Shown here piece after piece: positions 25,162 through 38,678 of a stretch of DNA of 64,000 nt. The position numbers and the translations under genes are program-made. The DNA is from Beaufortia kweichowensis (lineage: Eukaryota > Chordata > Actinopteri > Cypriniformes > Gastromyzontidae). The notes under the pieces were generated by a model. It made no database searches. It was not told the origin of the DNA and saw only the letters and a list, made by a program, of their open reading frames with translations. Numbering within the stretch: the first letter of the stretch is position 1; each line of letters begins with the position of its first letter. Location: contig CM032809.1 in the NCBI GenBank assembly GCA_019155185.1, positions 7,398,621 through 7,462,620 of the forward strand. Reading direction: 5' to 3'.

Positions 25162-26839
25162 GTGAGTAGTGATTTTTCTCTCTTGTGGGGTGTTTGGCGA
25201 AGTCCTCAACGGATTTTGCCCTTCAAATCGGCTGAAGGCGGCAAGCGTGTGAGACGCGTCTGCGTCAGCGCCCGAAGACTCGTGTGTCTCGGCGGTTATC
25301 CACTTTGACGGATAGGAGACAACCGGCCGGTGAACAGGGGTTTGACCCCTCTGTCATTGATGCGCGTGCACATAACGCAAGGTCCTAGACACCTAGACAC
25401 CTTAAAGACACATAGAATAGTAGTGACTTTACCCTAAGGGCTTACAAATAGTGTGTCTGTGGCTCTTAACTTTACATCATTGACAAGGGTAATGCCTGGT
25501 GTTCGGTTCCTCAGAGCGCGCAGCGGTCCACGGGTGAGAACATGTATGTATAGCCATTCTGTATTCCCAGACATGATGTGTGACAAGTGGTCGTCGAATT
25601 TAATTGACAGCCTTATGTAAATTGAGATATATGCATTTCCTTTACGTTTTCATGCTGTTCATGTTGAAAAGCTGCGGTTTTTACAATCATTCGTTTCTCC
25701 TTGTTTTTTTCCGTTGCATCAAACGATTAATCAGTTTTCGTCATGTTGTGTGTAGCCGCAAGTGCACAAATACGCCAATATTCACGGGTTTCAGACCGCT
25801 TTCCCCATCATATAATAGGAATGATGTCCTTGTTAAACTCACAGGAATGCAGTTTTAGAAGTGAAGCATATTCAGACAGGTCACAGTAGTGTTTAATGCA
25901 ATTATAAAAGCGCACGTTTCATTATTTTTTCTGTTTCAGTTTTGATGTGCCTTTTTTCTTGTAGCTCAGACTGCTTTTTGTATACCACTTGTTACTGGTG
26001 AATCAAGATCCAAGGTATCTGCATGTCACATGCTTATTAGGAGGAATGAGCTGACTTTTATGTTCAGTGGGATTCAACACAGCTGCAAATATCTGATTAC
26101 ACTAAATGTTGTGTGCCATAGTCGTGTCGTAGGTTCAGTTACTTTCAGTCTGGCTGGCGTTCCACTTGTTTCTCTCAACCTGCTGAAAACTGTTGAAACT
26201 GAGCCAGCTCTCAATATCTGAGTTTATTTAGGGTAATCAGTGTATTAGACGGTGTCTTGCTAAGCCTTTCCGTACCTCCCACCTAAATGTTGAAGTAGCA
26301 GTGACCTGCCTGAGATGTTAGAGTTGGCTTGACAGTCTTATACAAGTCCCTATGCGACTGCTGGTTTCTGCGGGAGTCACCTGAAGGTTCGTCTGACAGG
26401 TTTAAAGGTGGCAGGTAGGCAGTGGTGGAAGACGGGGAAGGGAAGTGCCGGTCGGGCTGTCGGCTTCAAAGTCCTCCCCGGGTTACAGCTGTTGAGTACA
26501 TAACCACCCACCATACAAACACACACATACACAAATAAATAGAAAAAACACACTTGCTTCAGTTAAAGCAGCACAGCTTGAGGGCATTTTGGGATGACAG
26601 CCCAACAGGAAGCTGGCCTAGAGGTCTGATGAGGCTCGACCCAGGGAGATGGAGAGAGAAGCCAAATTGTGTCCTGTTTTCCCCTTGCCTTTTCAAGCCC
26701 CCACCCCACGGGATTCTGTGCTTGCCAGACCCCAGCTGTTCTGAAGAGCCACCTCCTACATCCAGCCCTGTCATGTCTATGCATCAGAGCTGTGTTACAT
26801 CATTCCGCGAGCAAGAGTGAGTGACTGAGATTTTTTTGC

Positions 26840-27330
26840 GAGACTTAAGAGCAGTTGAATGTTGAGAACATGATGCAGGCTAGCATTTGCTGAATTGTTT
26901 GTGTCTGTTAGGGCCAGATCTTGAGCAGAAGTGCAGATTGTACAAAATAAGGATATAAAAGTTTCGTTTGATTCATATATGTCAAATATTTTAAAACTTT
27001 TAAGAAAATATTCATAAGAATTGAGGCAATTTTTCATGTTTTTATTTGATTATTTAAAATTGTAAATTTGGATTTGCTTATATTTTGAGACACTTATAAG
27101 CAGTTGAATGTTGAGAACATGCTGCTTGCATTTAATGAATTGTTTGCGTTATATCTAAAGCTTAAGTGCAGCTTGTGCAAAATAAAGATATAATTTTTTT
27201 ATTGATGTCATATCAAACATTTTGTTGTTATAAAAATATCCATGAGAATTAAGACAATTTAAAAAGATTTATTAATATTTAAAATTAAATAAAATTAAAA
27301 TAATTTATTAATTTTTATTTGAAATAAAAA
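26840..27330 (+). repeat. Diverged tandem duplication, unit about 247 bp
   Basis: Unit 1 starts GAGACTTAAGAGCAGTTGAA at 26840 and unit 2 starts GAGACACTTATAAGCAGTTG at 27087. Both continue with TGTTGAGAACATG, GCATTT, TGAATTGTTTG, AAGTGCAG and TTGT(A/G)CAAAATAA. The similarity continues into the AT-rich part (TCATAAGAATTGAGGCAATT against CCATGAGAATTAAGACAATT). Divergence and small indels show an old event. Confidence 0.7.
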
Positions 27331-30300
27331 TGTGTCTGTGAATTAATGGTAGTGACAGATTATTTGTATCAATCAGTAGTGTTTTTACATATTTATAAAA
27401 GTGCATTAGATGGATAGAATGCACTTGTGTTTCCTTAGTCTGTAGTATGTAAATATTGGTCACAAAATATTAATCACACCAAAGCCTAGATGGACTTGCT
27501 GTGCCCTTTAAATTTAATTAAATGTCAAAAAAGAGATATAGAAGCAATTAGACTCCCTATACTCCAAACCTCAACAGGTGTCCAAAATGGGCTCCCCAAA
27601 TCCACAGAGATTTTGAATATTTTAGCATCTCTTATTTTACCAGTGGGATAAGACTGGCAAAATGATTGTTATAATTAGATCTTTTAAAGACCTTTTAAGT
27701 CCAAAGACTTGCATCCCATATTCAAACCCTTGTTTTACCATGGTGCATTTTTAATACTCCCTGTAACTTACTGTTTCTATCGTCTGAAGCTTATAGGTAT
27801 AGAGAACTGGAATTAAAATTAAAATGAAGAGGATGGTAGCAGCCAGTGTTATTTTCTCAGGGTAGCATAGGATTTGTCAACATTGCTATGCAAAGTAAGT
27901 CTTAAAATCTTGACAGTGTAGCTTCTCAGAGAACTAGAGTGCTAATAATTTTTAGCAGCCTGCTTCCTGTTCCTCAACGGTTTACATTTGTTGATGTTGT
28001 TTTCTCACTGCTTGATTGTGATATTGCTAAGAAGAACATTTCCGATGCTGTCTGCATCTGGAAACGGCAAACATTATACTTTAAAAAACTCTTTGCTATG
28101 TGAATGCTCTGATGAATGATGCTGAAACTGCAAAACTGATAGTTTTGATGCATTTAAAGGAATATGCTTGTGTGCGAGACATCATTTATTCCTTTGATTA
28201 TACTTTTGCCTAGATATCTGTGCAAAATTATGTGGATTTTTTTAATAAGATTTCAGGTGCACCAAGCAGAGTAGACATTATCCACTTGTAGGGACTGAGA
28301 ATAAATGTAGTCAGGTCCGAGACTTTATGTACCAAAACTCTGTTGGAGGCCCTCCAAAAATGCATTTTGTATAGTTTAAATGTGTACCGCTTAAACCATG
28401 GAAACCACTTAATAATTGTAGACATGGTTTCACTTACTTTTTTAATTTTTTACCTTTGTTTATAAATTCTTGTCCCCTGACATTTAGTGCTGTTTAAACT
28501 CTTGAGATGCTCTCAGAAAAAAACAATGGATTTAGCATTCGATCCAACTTTATGTCAAAGCATTGCTTCGACTTCCCTGCAAGGTCGACTTCAAAGACAT
28601 GTGACAGGAAGTCAATGGTGCAGTAAAGCCACAGTCACAAATACCTTTAGCCTTCTATCATTTTATTTTATGTTACACTCTGTGACAGCTGCTTGTGCAA
28701 TATTATCGTTGTGACACAGTCAAACCCTTGATTTTTGTTTTTTATATTTTTAATTAAAAATTGTAAAAGGAACCTTTATTAAAATGATGTAAGCTTTGTT
28801 TTGACTAGTCTTTCTAGCTTGCGTGTAACTATATTTACTTAGCTGTAAAAATACATAGATCAGTCCCTGTATGCCATGACAGAGTTATATGATATTTGAA
28901 CACGATCTCTCCCAATGTGCAACAGACATTTTCTGTCTAATGGTCCTGCAATAGACTGTCTGGCAGCTAGCATCATTCTGCACACTGTCTCCTGCCGTTT
29001 TTTCCTCCGCTCCCTCTGAAGAATCTCACAGAGATGCAGATGAGCTCCGATCACTGTAAATTAAGAACTCCACACTTTCTTCTCAATACCAGCAGAGACT
29101 CCCCAGATGTCTTCATTCATCTGATATGATTTCTAGATTGATTCCAGTAGGTGCACTACTCTCAAACTGTAGCTTTGTATGAACTAGACAAAGGCGATTG
29201 ATTTTTGACCTCAATTTGTAGCTTTTTGGCCACGTTTTCAATTGGTACATGTTGGAATGATGTCTTTGTCTTGCGACCGCTGGGCTTGATTGCTCATCTA
29301 AATAAGGACTTTAGTGAAAAGGGAACGAGGGCAAAACTCTATTTTACAGTCTGTTAACATCAGGGCTTGAAATCAGCCCTTGAATTACGCCTTTGCTTAT
29401 CGGACAGGCATTAATGTTTTTTCTTTCCAGGGCCATTGATTGTAAATCCTTCTTTGTTCAGATGTAAACCAGCATTTCATCTGCACGCTCGTGCCTAATG
29501 AAGTTCACACTTGCATCAGTGATTCTCATAGTCTACAAAATGCTAGCCGAGCTCACCCTGGGTTCGAATTAATTTGACATGGAGTCTTGAGGAGTCTGGT
29601 GGATTGGGGTGGGGTTTTCAGGAATTCCCTCCTTCTCTTTCCTCTGTGCGAGACAGACGGAAACTGACTCCCTGCGAACATTCGAAATGAAATCTCAGGG
29701 GCCTCCACAGATGTCATTTTCAATGCAGGGCAATATGGCATGCTTCTGCCACTGTCAGTTTTACTCTTTGGTGGTCCACTCTCTCTGCCCTCCCACCGGG
29801 CTTTGCGCTATGATTCAAATTACGCCTCTCACCTTTGCAAGTTTTTTTGGTCTTCAAGCAGGATGTAGTGCTGTGTTTGATGAGATGAATGAGTTGTTTC
29901 GTTTCTGTTTGATTTTGCACTTTATGAAGAAGACATTTATCATTACATAGCCATTTTCAGGTTGATTGAATATTTTCAGTTTGCTGAAGTACAACCAAAA
30001 ACAACTCCCAGAATAAAATTGCTCGGGGGACTTAATGGATATCTCAGTTACAGTAGGTTTATCAACTTTTTAAACCTGGTTTAGCTTGGAACACATGGCA
30101 GTCTATAATTCAGAATCCAGAAGGTTAGCTCATCAGTGCCATACTCAAAGTGATTGCATTGAAGATGAAGAAGCCTATTTGACAGATAAATCCAATGACA
30201 TCAGTATCAAAGGATGAGAAGAGTGACTATGAAGCGTTCAACTGTAACACTCACCCCGGGATTGTTTCTCATTAGCTCTAATAAAGTGCAGGGTCCTTGT

Positions 30301-31811
30301 GTAATGAAATAAGCCTTCAGGTGTGTTGTCAATGCTTTTCTGTTTATTATTTATCATCCCCCATTTTATTACTTTACTCCTCTTCACACTAACACAATGC
30401 CCCCAGCTGTAACAAAGCTCTTAGAGTAGTGCATCATAGCCAGATGTTTCTGCCCAATCCATTACTCACCATCATCATTTAAGTGTGCGTCGGCAAACAA
30501 TGCAACCTTGCTGTCATTCACAACATGGCTGAATGTGTCCTTTGTGTGCAATTTTTTTCAGTGCCTGAATGTTATCTCAGAGTCTGGAGTTACTGTTTAC
30601 AGCTAGGGACAGATACACCATGTCGAACGGCAAATGTATGAAATATGTTGTCTTTAGTAGATGTATCTCCAAGAGCATTATCCATATGCATTTTAAAGTC
30701 AGGGCAGAGACAACAAGATAGCAGACTTCAGAAAAATAATGTGGTTGTGGAACAAAAAAGATAAGGATGAAGGTTGAATATAAGGTTATGCTTATGATTT
30801 TTAAGTTGAAAAAAATCTAATCTTTCAGTGAGTAACCCACATTCTTTCACTTGCTGTAATGCCATCATTTAGTCAAGGCTTGATATGGTAAACCCAACCA
30901 AAGAAGTCCAAAGGAGATTAACTTTTGTGTAAAGACAATAGGGCGCATATTAATTGCTCTGAATTGCGATTTTTATGTGGATGTAGCGAATGCACTTATA
31001 GGCTTATAGCTAGTCTCCTTATAGGCTAGGTCTATAGATTTAAAGGTGTTTGGTGATAACCAATTTGATAACCAATTTGATAACCATTCTGTCCTTCCCT
31101 TACCAATGTTTGTGTTGACTTTTTGTCATGATATTGTTTTTTGTTGTAAATTAGTCGATAAGACTTGCCACATTGTTGCCCTTTCTGATGGTATAGATGG
31201 AAGCTTTTTTAATATGTACAAATCACAGTTTTTAGGTATTCTAGACAAGCAGCTGCCATACATCAGCGATTGAGATGACCCGCTCTGCTGATGCCGGAAA
31301 AGTTAGCGTTTCAGGTCAACACTTTGGACTAATATTGTAGGCTATTGGCAGGCTGTCAGTAAATTTAGTGTTATATCCTCACACATTACATTCACTGATG
31401 ACATTGTTCCAGATTCACTTGCATCTCTGGTTCTTATCTAGCTGCAGTGCTCATAGTTCACAATTCCATGATGAAGTTGTCATAGTTATCTATAAAGCTT
31501 GCATATATTTTTCATTTATTAGTGGATAAAGAAGAGCATGGCAATCAAAGCAGCAGTGCAGATAGAGCGTAACACTCAGTTTTAAAGCAGTGTTTAATGG
31601 ACATGTTCTGATGATAAAACATAATTCACTTATCTTAAAGGAGTGCTTGCTGTGGCACACAGTAGAAATCTGTCTGAATATGTGTGGATGTAGAACTGTT
31701 GGTTTAAAGAAAATGTTTTCAAGAGTTTAAGCACAGCGTGCTGTCAGCATGCCAAAAGAAACAGCTGCTTAAAATGTAAAAAGTAAATAAAGTAATAATA
31801 ATATTTTAAAA

Positions 31812-31853
31812 ATATTATTATTATTATTATTATCGGTATTATTATTATTATTT
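31812..31853. repeat. (ATT)n microsatellite
   Basis: ATT repeats interrupted by CGGT near 31834. Confidence 0.85.
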
Positions 31854-31989
31854 ACATGAAAACAATAAAACTAGTTGACTATTGTGATGCGTTTATACAG
31901 TATATAATATATAATGTGCGTTTATTGCTCTAAATTATAGATTATATGATAGATTTCAAGATACAGTACTCCAAATCCAGTACTACAAA

Positions 31990-32160
31990 AAACAGAAGTC
32001 CGCTTCCTAAACATTGATTTAAATCTTTGGCATGAGCTTACTCAGTCAATATTAAAGATGTTAAGGTTATATTTTCACAGAATGTTTTTTACATTATGTA
32101 GGATTATTTTTTTTCTGTAGAAAACAGTAAATGACTTGGGTTTTCACATACAGGGTCACA
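31990..32160. mobile_element. MITE family B, right-half copy
   Basis: GCTTCCTAAACATTGATTTA, CAATATTAAAGATGTTAAGG, TTATATTTTCACAGAATG and the terminus GGGTTTTCACATACAGGGTC followed by ACA. It shares order and sequence with 13729-14095. Confidence 0.65.
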
Positions 32161-33080
32161 TATATTATATATAATGTCAAAATTAATGGCAAAGTGAGTC
32201 CTGCACACACATAACTGGTAGGTGACATCAGGGACAGTTCTATTAGAAATACTCGACAGCTCTTGATCGACTGCAGCCTTGGAGATCGCAGTGATGTGTT
32301 CTCATGTGGTAAATGCTGTCTAAAATCAGTTACATCAGCATTAGGTTGCATGCCTCATGCATGTCATTTTACAGTTTCCTTTGTTGAATTCTTAAGTACT
32401 GTGCCCTTTACCCACATCCATTACCTACAAATGTACAATTAATAGCCCAAATTGTGGGTACTCAGTTGTCTCAAATTTGCATGTAATAATTTGCATGTGT
32501 CAGAGTTCTTCTCTGCCTGTCTCTTTCTTCTGTCTAATAGTTTGGGAAATCTCACAAAATCATGTCTAGGGTTTATTCATACCGCAGAAGCTGTATGATA
32601 AACCATACTGTATATAATTTAATTACTAATTTTGCATTACCTTGGGTAGTGGGAGAGGTGTTTCTTAACTGGTCTTATGAGATTCATTCAGCCATTTGCA
32701 GTAACCATGTTGTCTGTTTCTCCTTATACAGACAGTTGTCGGCTATAGCAGGAAATGCAGCAAGCCCGCTTGCGGTTTACCTTCACTGCAGTAGTTTGCT
32801 AAATGCCAAACACAACAGTGGTTGTAAGCTGCATTGTGGGGACTGACCCAGCTTAAGTGTAAGAGTTCCATCTGCATGGTGAAGTGGGCTCCGGGGCCAT
32901 GGGCCGACCTGCGATTCCCTGCAGTTCTCTTTAAGAGTCTGTGTCTGAGCCAGCTAAATATCAACTCATTAACTCAGGCAAATGGATCTGCATTAAAAAA
33001 GAAAAGAATAATGAGTCAATGTAAGCAGAGGAGAAGGCAGAACAAGAGTTTTTAGTTGTTGTTGTTGCTCTGTGTCCTGC

Positions 33081-33323
33081 TGTGACCCTGCCTGTGAAAA
33101 CCCAGCGAGAGTCATTTGTGATTTACTGTTTTCTCCATAAAATCATCCTGACATAAATACTGTTAAAAACATTCTGTGAAAATATAATCTTGATATCTTT
33201 AATGTTGACAGAGTAAGATTCTGTCAAAGATTTAAATCATAGTGAAATTAATATATAAAATCAAACTTTGATGACGTTATCTCAGAATTAGACTTTAGCC
33301 TGGTTTTCACAGACAGGGTCACA
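33081..33323. mobile_element. MITE family B, complete 243-bp copy with TIRs
   Basis: It begins TGTGACCCTGCCTGTGAAAA and ends TTTTCACAGACAGGGTCACA, which are near-perfect inverted repeats of at least 20 bp. The interior carries the family blocks AAAATATAATCTTGATATCT and AAGATTTAAATCATAG. It has no ORF and is non-autonomous. Confidence 0.75.
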
Positions 33324-34607
33324 TATTTTTGTCTAGCTCCAGACCCTACTGTCCTTGTTCTGTCCTTATATTTCCTCCTCATCCTCATTTTTTCCCACTT
33401 CTCTCACTTCCTTAATTTTTTCATTCCTCCCTATTTCCAGTTCTTTCTATTCATAACCTCTTTCACCTTTGTAATCTGTAATTTCTTACAAAATACAGGC
33501 ATACAGAATTTTGCTCCCTACCTCCCCAAGCCTCTTTTAAATCAAATTAAGTAAATGATTGTTAAGAACACTGGACACAAGGTCGCAGTGAAGCCTGTTG
33601 ATTATCTTCATTTTGTTAAAGAATACAGCAGGGATGCTTGTGTAGATTCACAGGATTTGTGCTCGGAGAAGAAAGCCTCACAGATGCCATAACACCTTTC
33701 TTTCTTTTTTTTTTCCCAAGACCTCATTTACAAACACAATATGCGTTTCATCATGCTGTCCTTTTGTAGATACAAAAGATTCTACCAGTGACCATCAACT
33801 GAGACACTCATGTACCCACAGTGTATCATATTATATTTTTTCTCCTTTGACTTCATTGTGATTTGGGGCTTGCTAGATTCCAGGTACAATCTGCTCTCTC
33901 ACTGTGATTCGCTTACAAAGAATATGCATGAAGTAATGCGTCTCTGGTGAAATGAATTGCAATGCTGTGCTGGTAGACGGATGACAAACCCCACGGAAGG
34001 CTAAACGAAGATGTTGTTTTATAAAATGACAGAACCGATTTTGGCAGGTGTGAGAACAAATGGCACTTTTCAACTTTGTTATCATACAGGAAACAAGTAC
34101 AACTACATGAAAATCAAACACTGTAAAGGTTGGCATCTGTCTCGAGGCACACTTAAAAATTTGTGCTTGATGAAGGTGCCCTAAAGTAGATTGGATGTGA
34201 ATGTGTATTTTAGGTGCGTGTAGCGCAAGACGTGTCACCCCTGTTGCGAGGGACAAGGCCAGGCCTGAGTGAGAGGAAGCCATCTTTAGCTGCATGAAAT
34301 TCCATCTCTGTCAGCGGCAGGGCCCTGCAGTGTTGTGAAAGCGCTATGGTCTTGACAGAATTTAATTTGTTTTTCTTTTCTTTTGGGTGGAGGCTGTGCA
34401 ATATGTTGCTAAGAGGATGTTTTTGTTGGGAAGGGATCTTCAGCTTGATTGTGTATCCAAAGATAACACCTCACTATAGAGTCCTTTTTTCCCAGGGAAG
34501 GTTATTGTACGGTGTAGAGAGCACTTGTGTGTTCTTTTGCACCGAGGGGACGGCAGCTTACGTCAAGGTTTCCGGTCTGTAATGCATTCGATGAATGGGC
34601 CTATGCT

Positions 34608-34634
34608 CTGTTAATTATCTGAAATAATTAACAG
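34608..34634. repeat. Perfect inverted repeat with HNF1/homeodomain-like arms
   Basis: CTGTTAATTAT, a 5-base spacer, then ATAATTAACAG. The 11-bp arms are exact. They contain GTTAAT / ATTAAC HNF1 half-sites and TAAT cores. Confidence 0.75.
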
Positions 34635-36953
34635 CAGGTTTTCAGGGTATTGCATATTATTATGTCATTAAAACATTCGTAGAGGTGTGTGAGACGATGG
34701 TAGGCGCTGTGACCTCTGAGCATCTGCAGTGAACGTGGGTGGACTTTTTCCCTCTATTGTACTGTTGTACGTTAGCAACTGTAAAATAGCATTATTTATC
34801 ACTGTGAAATCACATGTATTACTTGAAAAATGTACAATGATGTAACCTTTATGGATAGATAAGGTACAATCACATATCAAGTCATATGTCCAATATACAT
34901 TTTGCACCTTTTTTTATGAGAGTAATTTATCAACACACAACCCAGGTCTAATTTTGGCTACATGTTATTTAAAAAAAGCAATAACATGCTTCACCTCAAT
35001 GACTTTCTTTTTCAGCTGATGTCACCAGTTCTAAATGTTGAGTCCATTCAGAGAAGCATTTGTTAAGTTTGTGCCGTGAGCTGTGAATGATGAAGGGCTC
35101 ATGCAGCTAGATGAGGCTCCGTGGACCGCACTATAATTCATCTCCACATCCGAACCATGGACGGCTGCATGTTAGACAGTGTGGCGATCCACCCACATCT
35201 CTTACCGCAAAAACAACTACAAAAGACCTGCAGGACTTGCAGCTAAACAACATCCAGGGCTTTCATAAAAATCAGTGCAGTCTTTGATAAAGGAGATGTT
35301 GTCAATACCACCCAGCCATCAGAAAAGCAAAGGGTGAGGTTTATGGTGGGCTTTTCAGATGCTGATGCATGACATGGGGTTACCCGCATTAGCACCGCTT
35401 ATACGGTATATTTATTTATTTTTCTTTTTTTCAGAGAGAGCCATTTCAGATAAGTGCTTCTCTCTGGGGAACACTGCATTGCAGACCTATGATCTGAACA
35501 AGTGACCATCTGCTCAACCCTTCATTTTTTTTCCCCAACAAGCAACTTGAACGTGTAAAAGGAAATGTACAAGCTGCTCAAAGTCCGCCACGCAGATGCT
35601 ACTCTAACATGCTAGAATATTTATAGGGGTTCATTCAGGAATGCTGAAAAGATTTTTACAGCCAAAAAGTTCATTCAAAGCTGATGAAAGTGTGCTGCTG
35701 TAAATTTAGGGTATCTGGAGCCAATTCCTTGGATGGTGGAGGAATGAGGGTGGATGGGGGCAGCTGGAAAAGGAATGATCCCGGAGATTCCAGAGGCAAA
35801 TGTTATTTGAAGGTGCATTATTAACATAGCGTCTCAAAGAGCCAGCATTTTTGAAAGCTGTGAGCAAGGCATCCTTTGAAAAAAGCGAGGTTGCTCTATG
35901 TACCAAAAGCACGATCAGTGCTTGTCAATGTACTGTGTTTACCTTAACAGCTATGCAGAAGCAAATTGCTTGTTTTGAGAGATATTAAATATTAGATGTA
36001 AACTACCTGCAACTAAAAAAGCAATAAATTCTTGTTAGCATTAAGAATAGATTAGCTGTTTTTCTAGGAAACGCCAAGTCATACGCATGTTGCCATGTCT
36101 TGAGCAGTAGGAAAATGGATTTCTAAGCCAGTCAATTTCTCAGAGTCAGTCAGTCGGATACAGAGCTCTTCAAATTTACTGCCACGCGTGCTAGTACCTC
36201 AAGCTGAACCATGCTAAAAAGAACCTGCTTGTTGAGCAACGAGTAACTCTTATTTGATTTTCGCCCTTCAGTTACCTCGACAATTTCCACAGTTTAGCTT
36301 GTTTGATGTAGTGTGAAAGATTAATGTGATGAGTACATTGATTGACATCAGCTAAAACCAATTCTAGTTTGGCTTAAAATTGTTTGCTTAGCTTTCGTTG
36401 GCTTATTTCTCTGCAGTCCATGTTGAAGAGCAGTTGTGTGCTAAGATTTGGTCACCATGCAGAAAAACATATATTGCCTTTACAGTGTGTCACAAAATTC
36501 TCAAGACATTTTCTCTTTGGCTCATTTCATCATGAGGTCACTCACCCCACATTGAGTCAATTGTACTTATAAACCCTGAACGGATTTACACTGTGCGACC
36601 TCCATGTCGGGACTAAAATATTTATTGCTATCATACTCTTGGGACAACAATATGAACTTGCACCACAGTAAAAAGAAAAGGTTTTTACTATGCATTTAAC
36701 TTACTATGCAAAAAATGCTGCAATATGCATACACCTGAAATTCTGTTGAGATTTGTGTTTTTGTGTATGTATAATGTTTGACAAGATTTTAAATTGATTA
36801 AGTTTTGTCTTTCAGCAAATGATTCAAGTAATATAAATTAAGAGTTTATACACGCATTAATTTTGTACAATTAAAAAATTATTATAATAATCTGAAAGTT
36901 ATCATGCCCTTGGGTAAGCTCAGTCACCAGTGTGCCTTAATGGAGGTTACTTA

Positions 36954-37150
36954 TAATTTAGCAGACGCTTTTTACTCTAAGACAGAAGCGGATCCCCTGA
37001 AGCAACATAGTATTAAGTGCCTTGCTGAAAGGCTTGATTGTGTCTTCACTTAGAAACTCAACAGTTTATGTGTCAACCTTACCTAGGATCAAATTTGTGA
37101 CGTCTACGTTATCAGCTCAGAGCTTTAATCACAAGACGGTTACTCACAGA
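36954..37150 (-). repeat. V-SINE/L2-type SINE, minus orientation
   Basis: AATTTAGCAGACGCTTTTTA is the reverse complement of the TAAAAGCGTCTGCTAAAT tail found in teleost V-SINE and L2 elements. It is followed by CCTGAAGCAAC and TATTAAGTGCCTTGCTGAAA, matching the conserved V-SINE core in reverse (GAGCAAGGCACTTAAC). It is diverged. Confidence 0.6.
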
Positions 37151-38644
37151 GGGAATGACTGGCCAAATTGCCTGACTTAGAGTGTTTTCACACTTCGTAC
37201 GATTGATTCAGTCTCTCCCCTAGTTCAATTGTCCACCTCTGATCTGCTTTCCCACTGTGCGCCGAACCGTTTTCGTCATCAGCATGAGTAGACCGGCTGC
37301 TGTTTGCCAATGTCTCTCAGCAACAAGGTTTAAAAGCTCATAAAACAGGGGACAATATTTTAGCTTCACTATTTTTGGCTGTTGTATGTGTTTGGCAATA
37401 AGCACCTGTGCCTGTAAATTTAAGTTTCTAACTTACACTCTTTAATTCCAGAACAGTTTTTTTTATATCAGTACATAAAAATAACCCTTGACTCCTATTT
37501 TTATGTAAGCTCAAGGGGTTGCTTGCTATATCTGCTTTTAGAAAACAGCTTTCACAACAATCAATGATCTTTAAGGTCAAACTCATATAATAATTTTAAC
37601 TTCCTGCTTTGCGACAAGTTTGCTTTATTAAAAGAAAATCTGAGAAATTATTTAGTTTGATGTGTGGGTTGGACTTCCTATTTCACTGTGTTTAATTTTC
37701 ATGCTCTCTCACTCATAACCCATTTGATGCAAACATAAGGAGTTTTAAACCTCCACTGCTTCATTTACAATCTTAGTTAACTATCCAGAACAGATGTTCT
37801 CGGTCTACAGTACTGGGTATTGTTTTCTTGTCCATCCATTTCTTCATATTTCTTTAATGAGCAAACATAATTTTAATGGATTTTTATGCTAGATGCGCTG
37901 AAAAGTCACCTTTACTTGTCTTTACATCCTTTAGTTTCCACATGCCTGAAACCTTTTCTAAAGCTTGGAATTGGCTTACCTAACCTTTACTTGAAGCACT
38001 GTGCACATAACATAACATATATAGACTCAAATAAATTTAGTTTGTGTTCTTCCATTTAGACCGCAGTATTCCCCCCTACTCGCCACTGCAGTCTTTGCCC
38101 ATCGGCCAATGTGAATGCAGTAATGATGTTCTGAATTATGCAGTAGACCTTCTGATAATGCTCAAAACTCCCTCATAGGCATCTGTCCTTTACGTTATTG
38201 AACTCGCTCTCGCTCTATTTCCCTGCTGGTTCCATAAATCTCAGCCCCCCTCGTACGTCTTCGTTCTCTGCATCCATCTATGTGTCCACTTTCCTCCATT
38301 TTTCTCCCCCTCTCTTTCTTTTGGTTTTTCCCAGACGGATCTTGTTTTCCCATGTCTTAATCTCCTTTCTGTATGTCTTTTTCAGTGTCAAAAGAACTGC
38401 AAGGGGAATTAATAGGAGAGAAAGAAGAAATTATGATGTCAGCGTGCCTTCTGGTTCAAAGCTATGACATTAGCATCTCCTCAGCATTGAAATGCAGCCA
38501 GTATGGTGTTACAGATAGATATTCGTGGGTGTGTATATGTCTGCTGCCAATCCCTGAGTCAGTACTTTAACGATATTCATGTAATTATGATTATAGGTAC
38601 AGTTGAGCTATACATCACGCAGCATAAATCGCAATGTTGGCCGT

Positions 38645-38645
38645 C

Positions 38646-38672
<27 letters not shown>
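38645..38672. repeat. (GT)n microsatellite
   Basis: About 14 GT units. Confidence 0.9.

Positions 38673-38678
<6 letters not shown>

Larger units (their letters stand above)
24640..25330 (+). promoter_or_regulatory. CpG-rich candidate grin2d promoter
   Basis: GC and CpG content is visibly higher than in the surrounding AT-rich DNA (many CG, GCGCG and GGGCGG-like words, including AAAGGGCGGGAGG near 24700). Within it are CACGTG at 24840-24845, the X-box-like GTTGCTAGGTGAC at 24875-24887, and (GA)n tracts at 24922-24954 and 24962-24977. It precedes an exon-like block (25059-25161) on the same strand as grin2d, with no other gene in between. The assignment to grin2d is inferred from position. 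Confidence 0.4.

Noticed and set aside
34300..34335. GCAGGGCCCTGC palindrome
   Set aside because: A 12-bp perfect palindrome is expected many times in 64 kb by chance.
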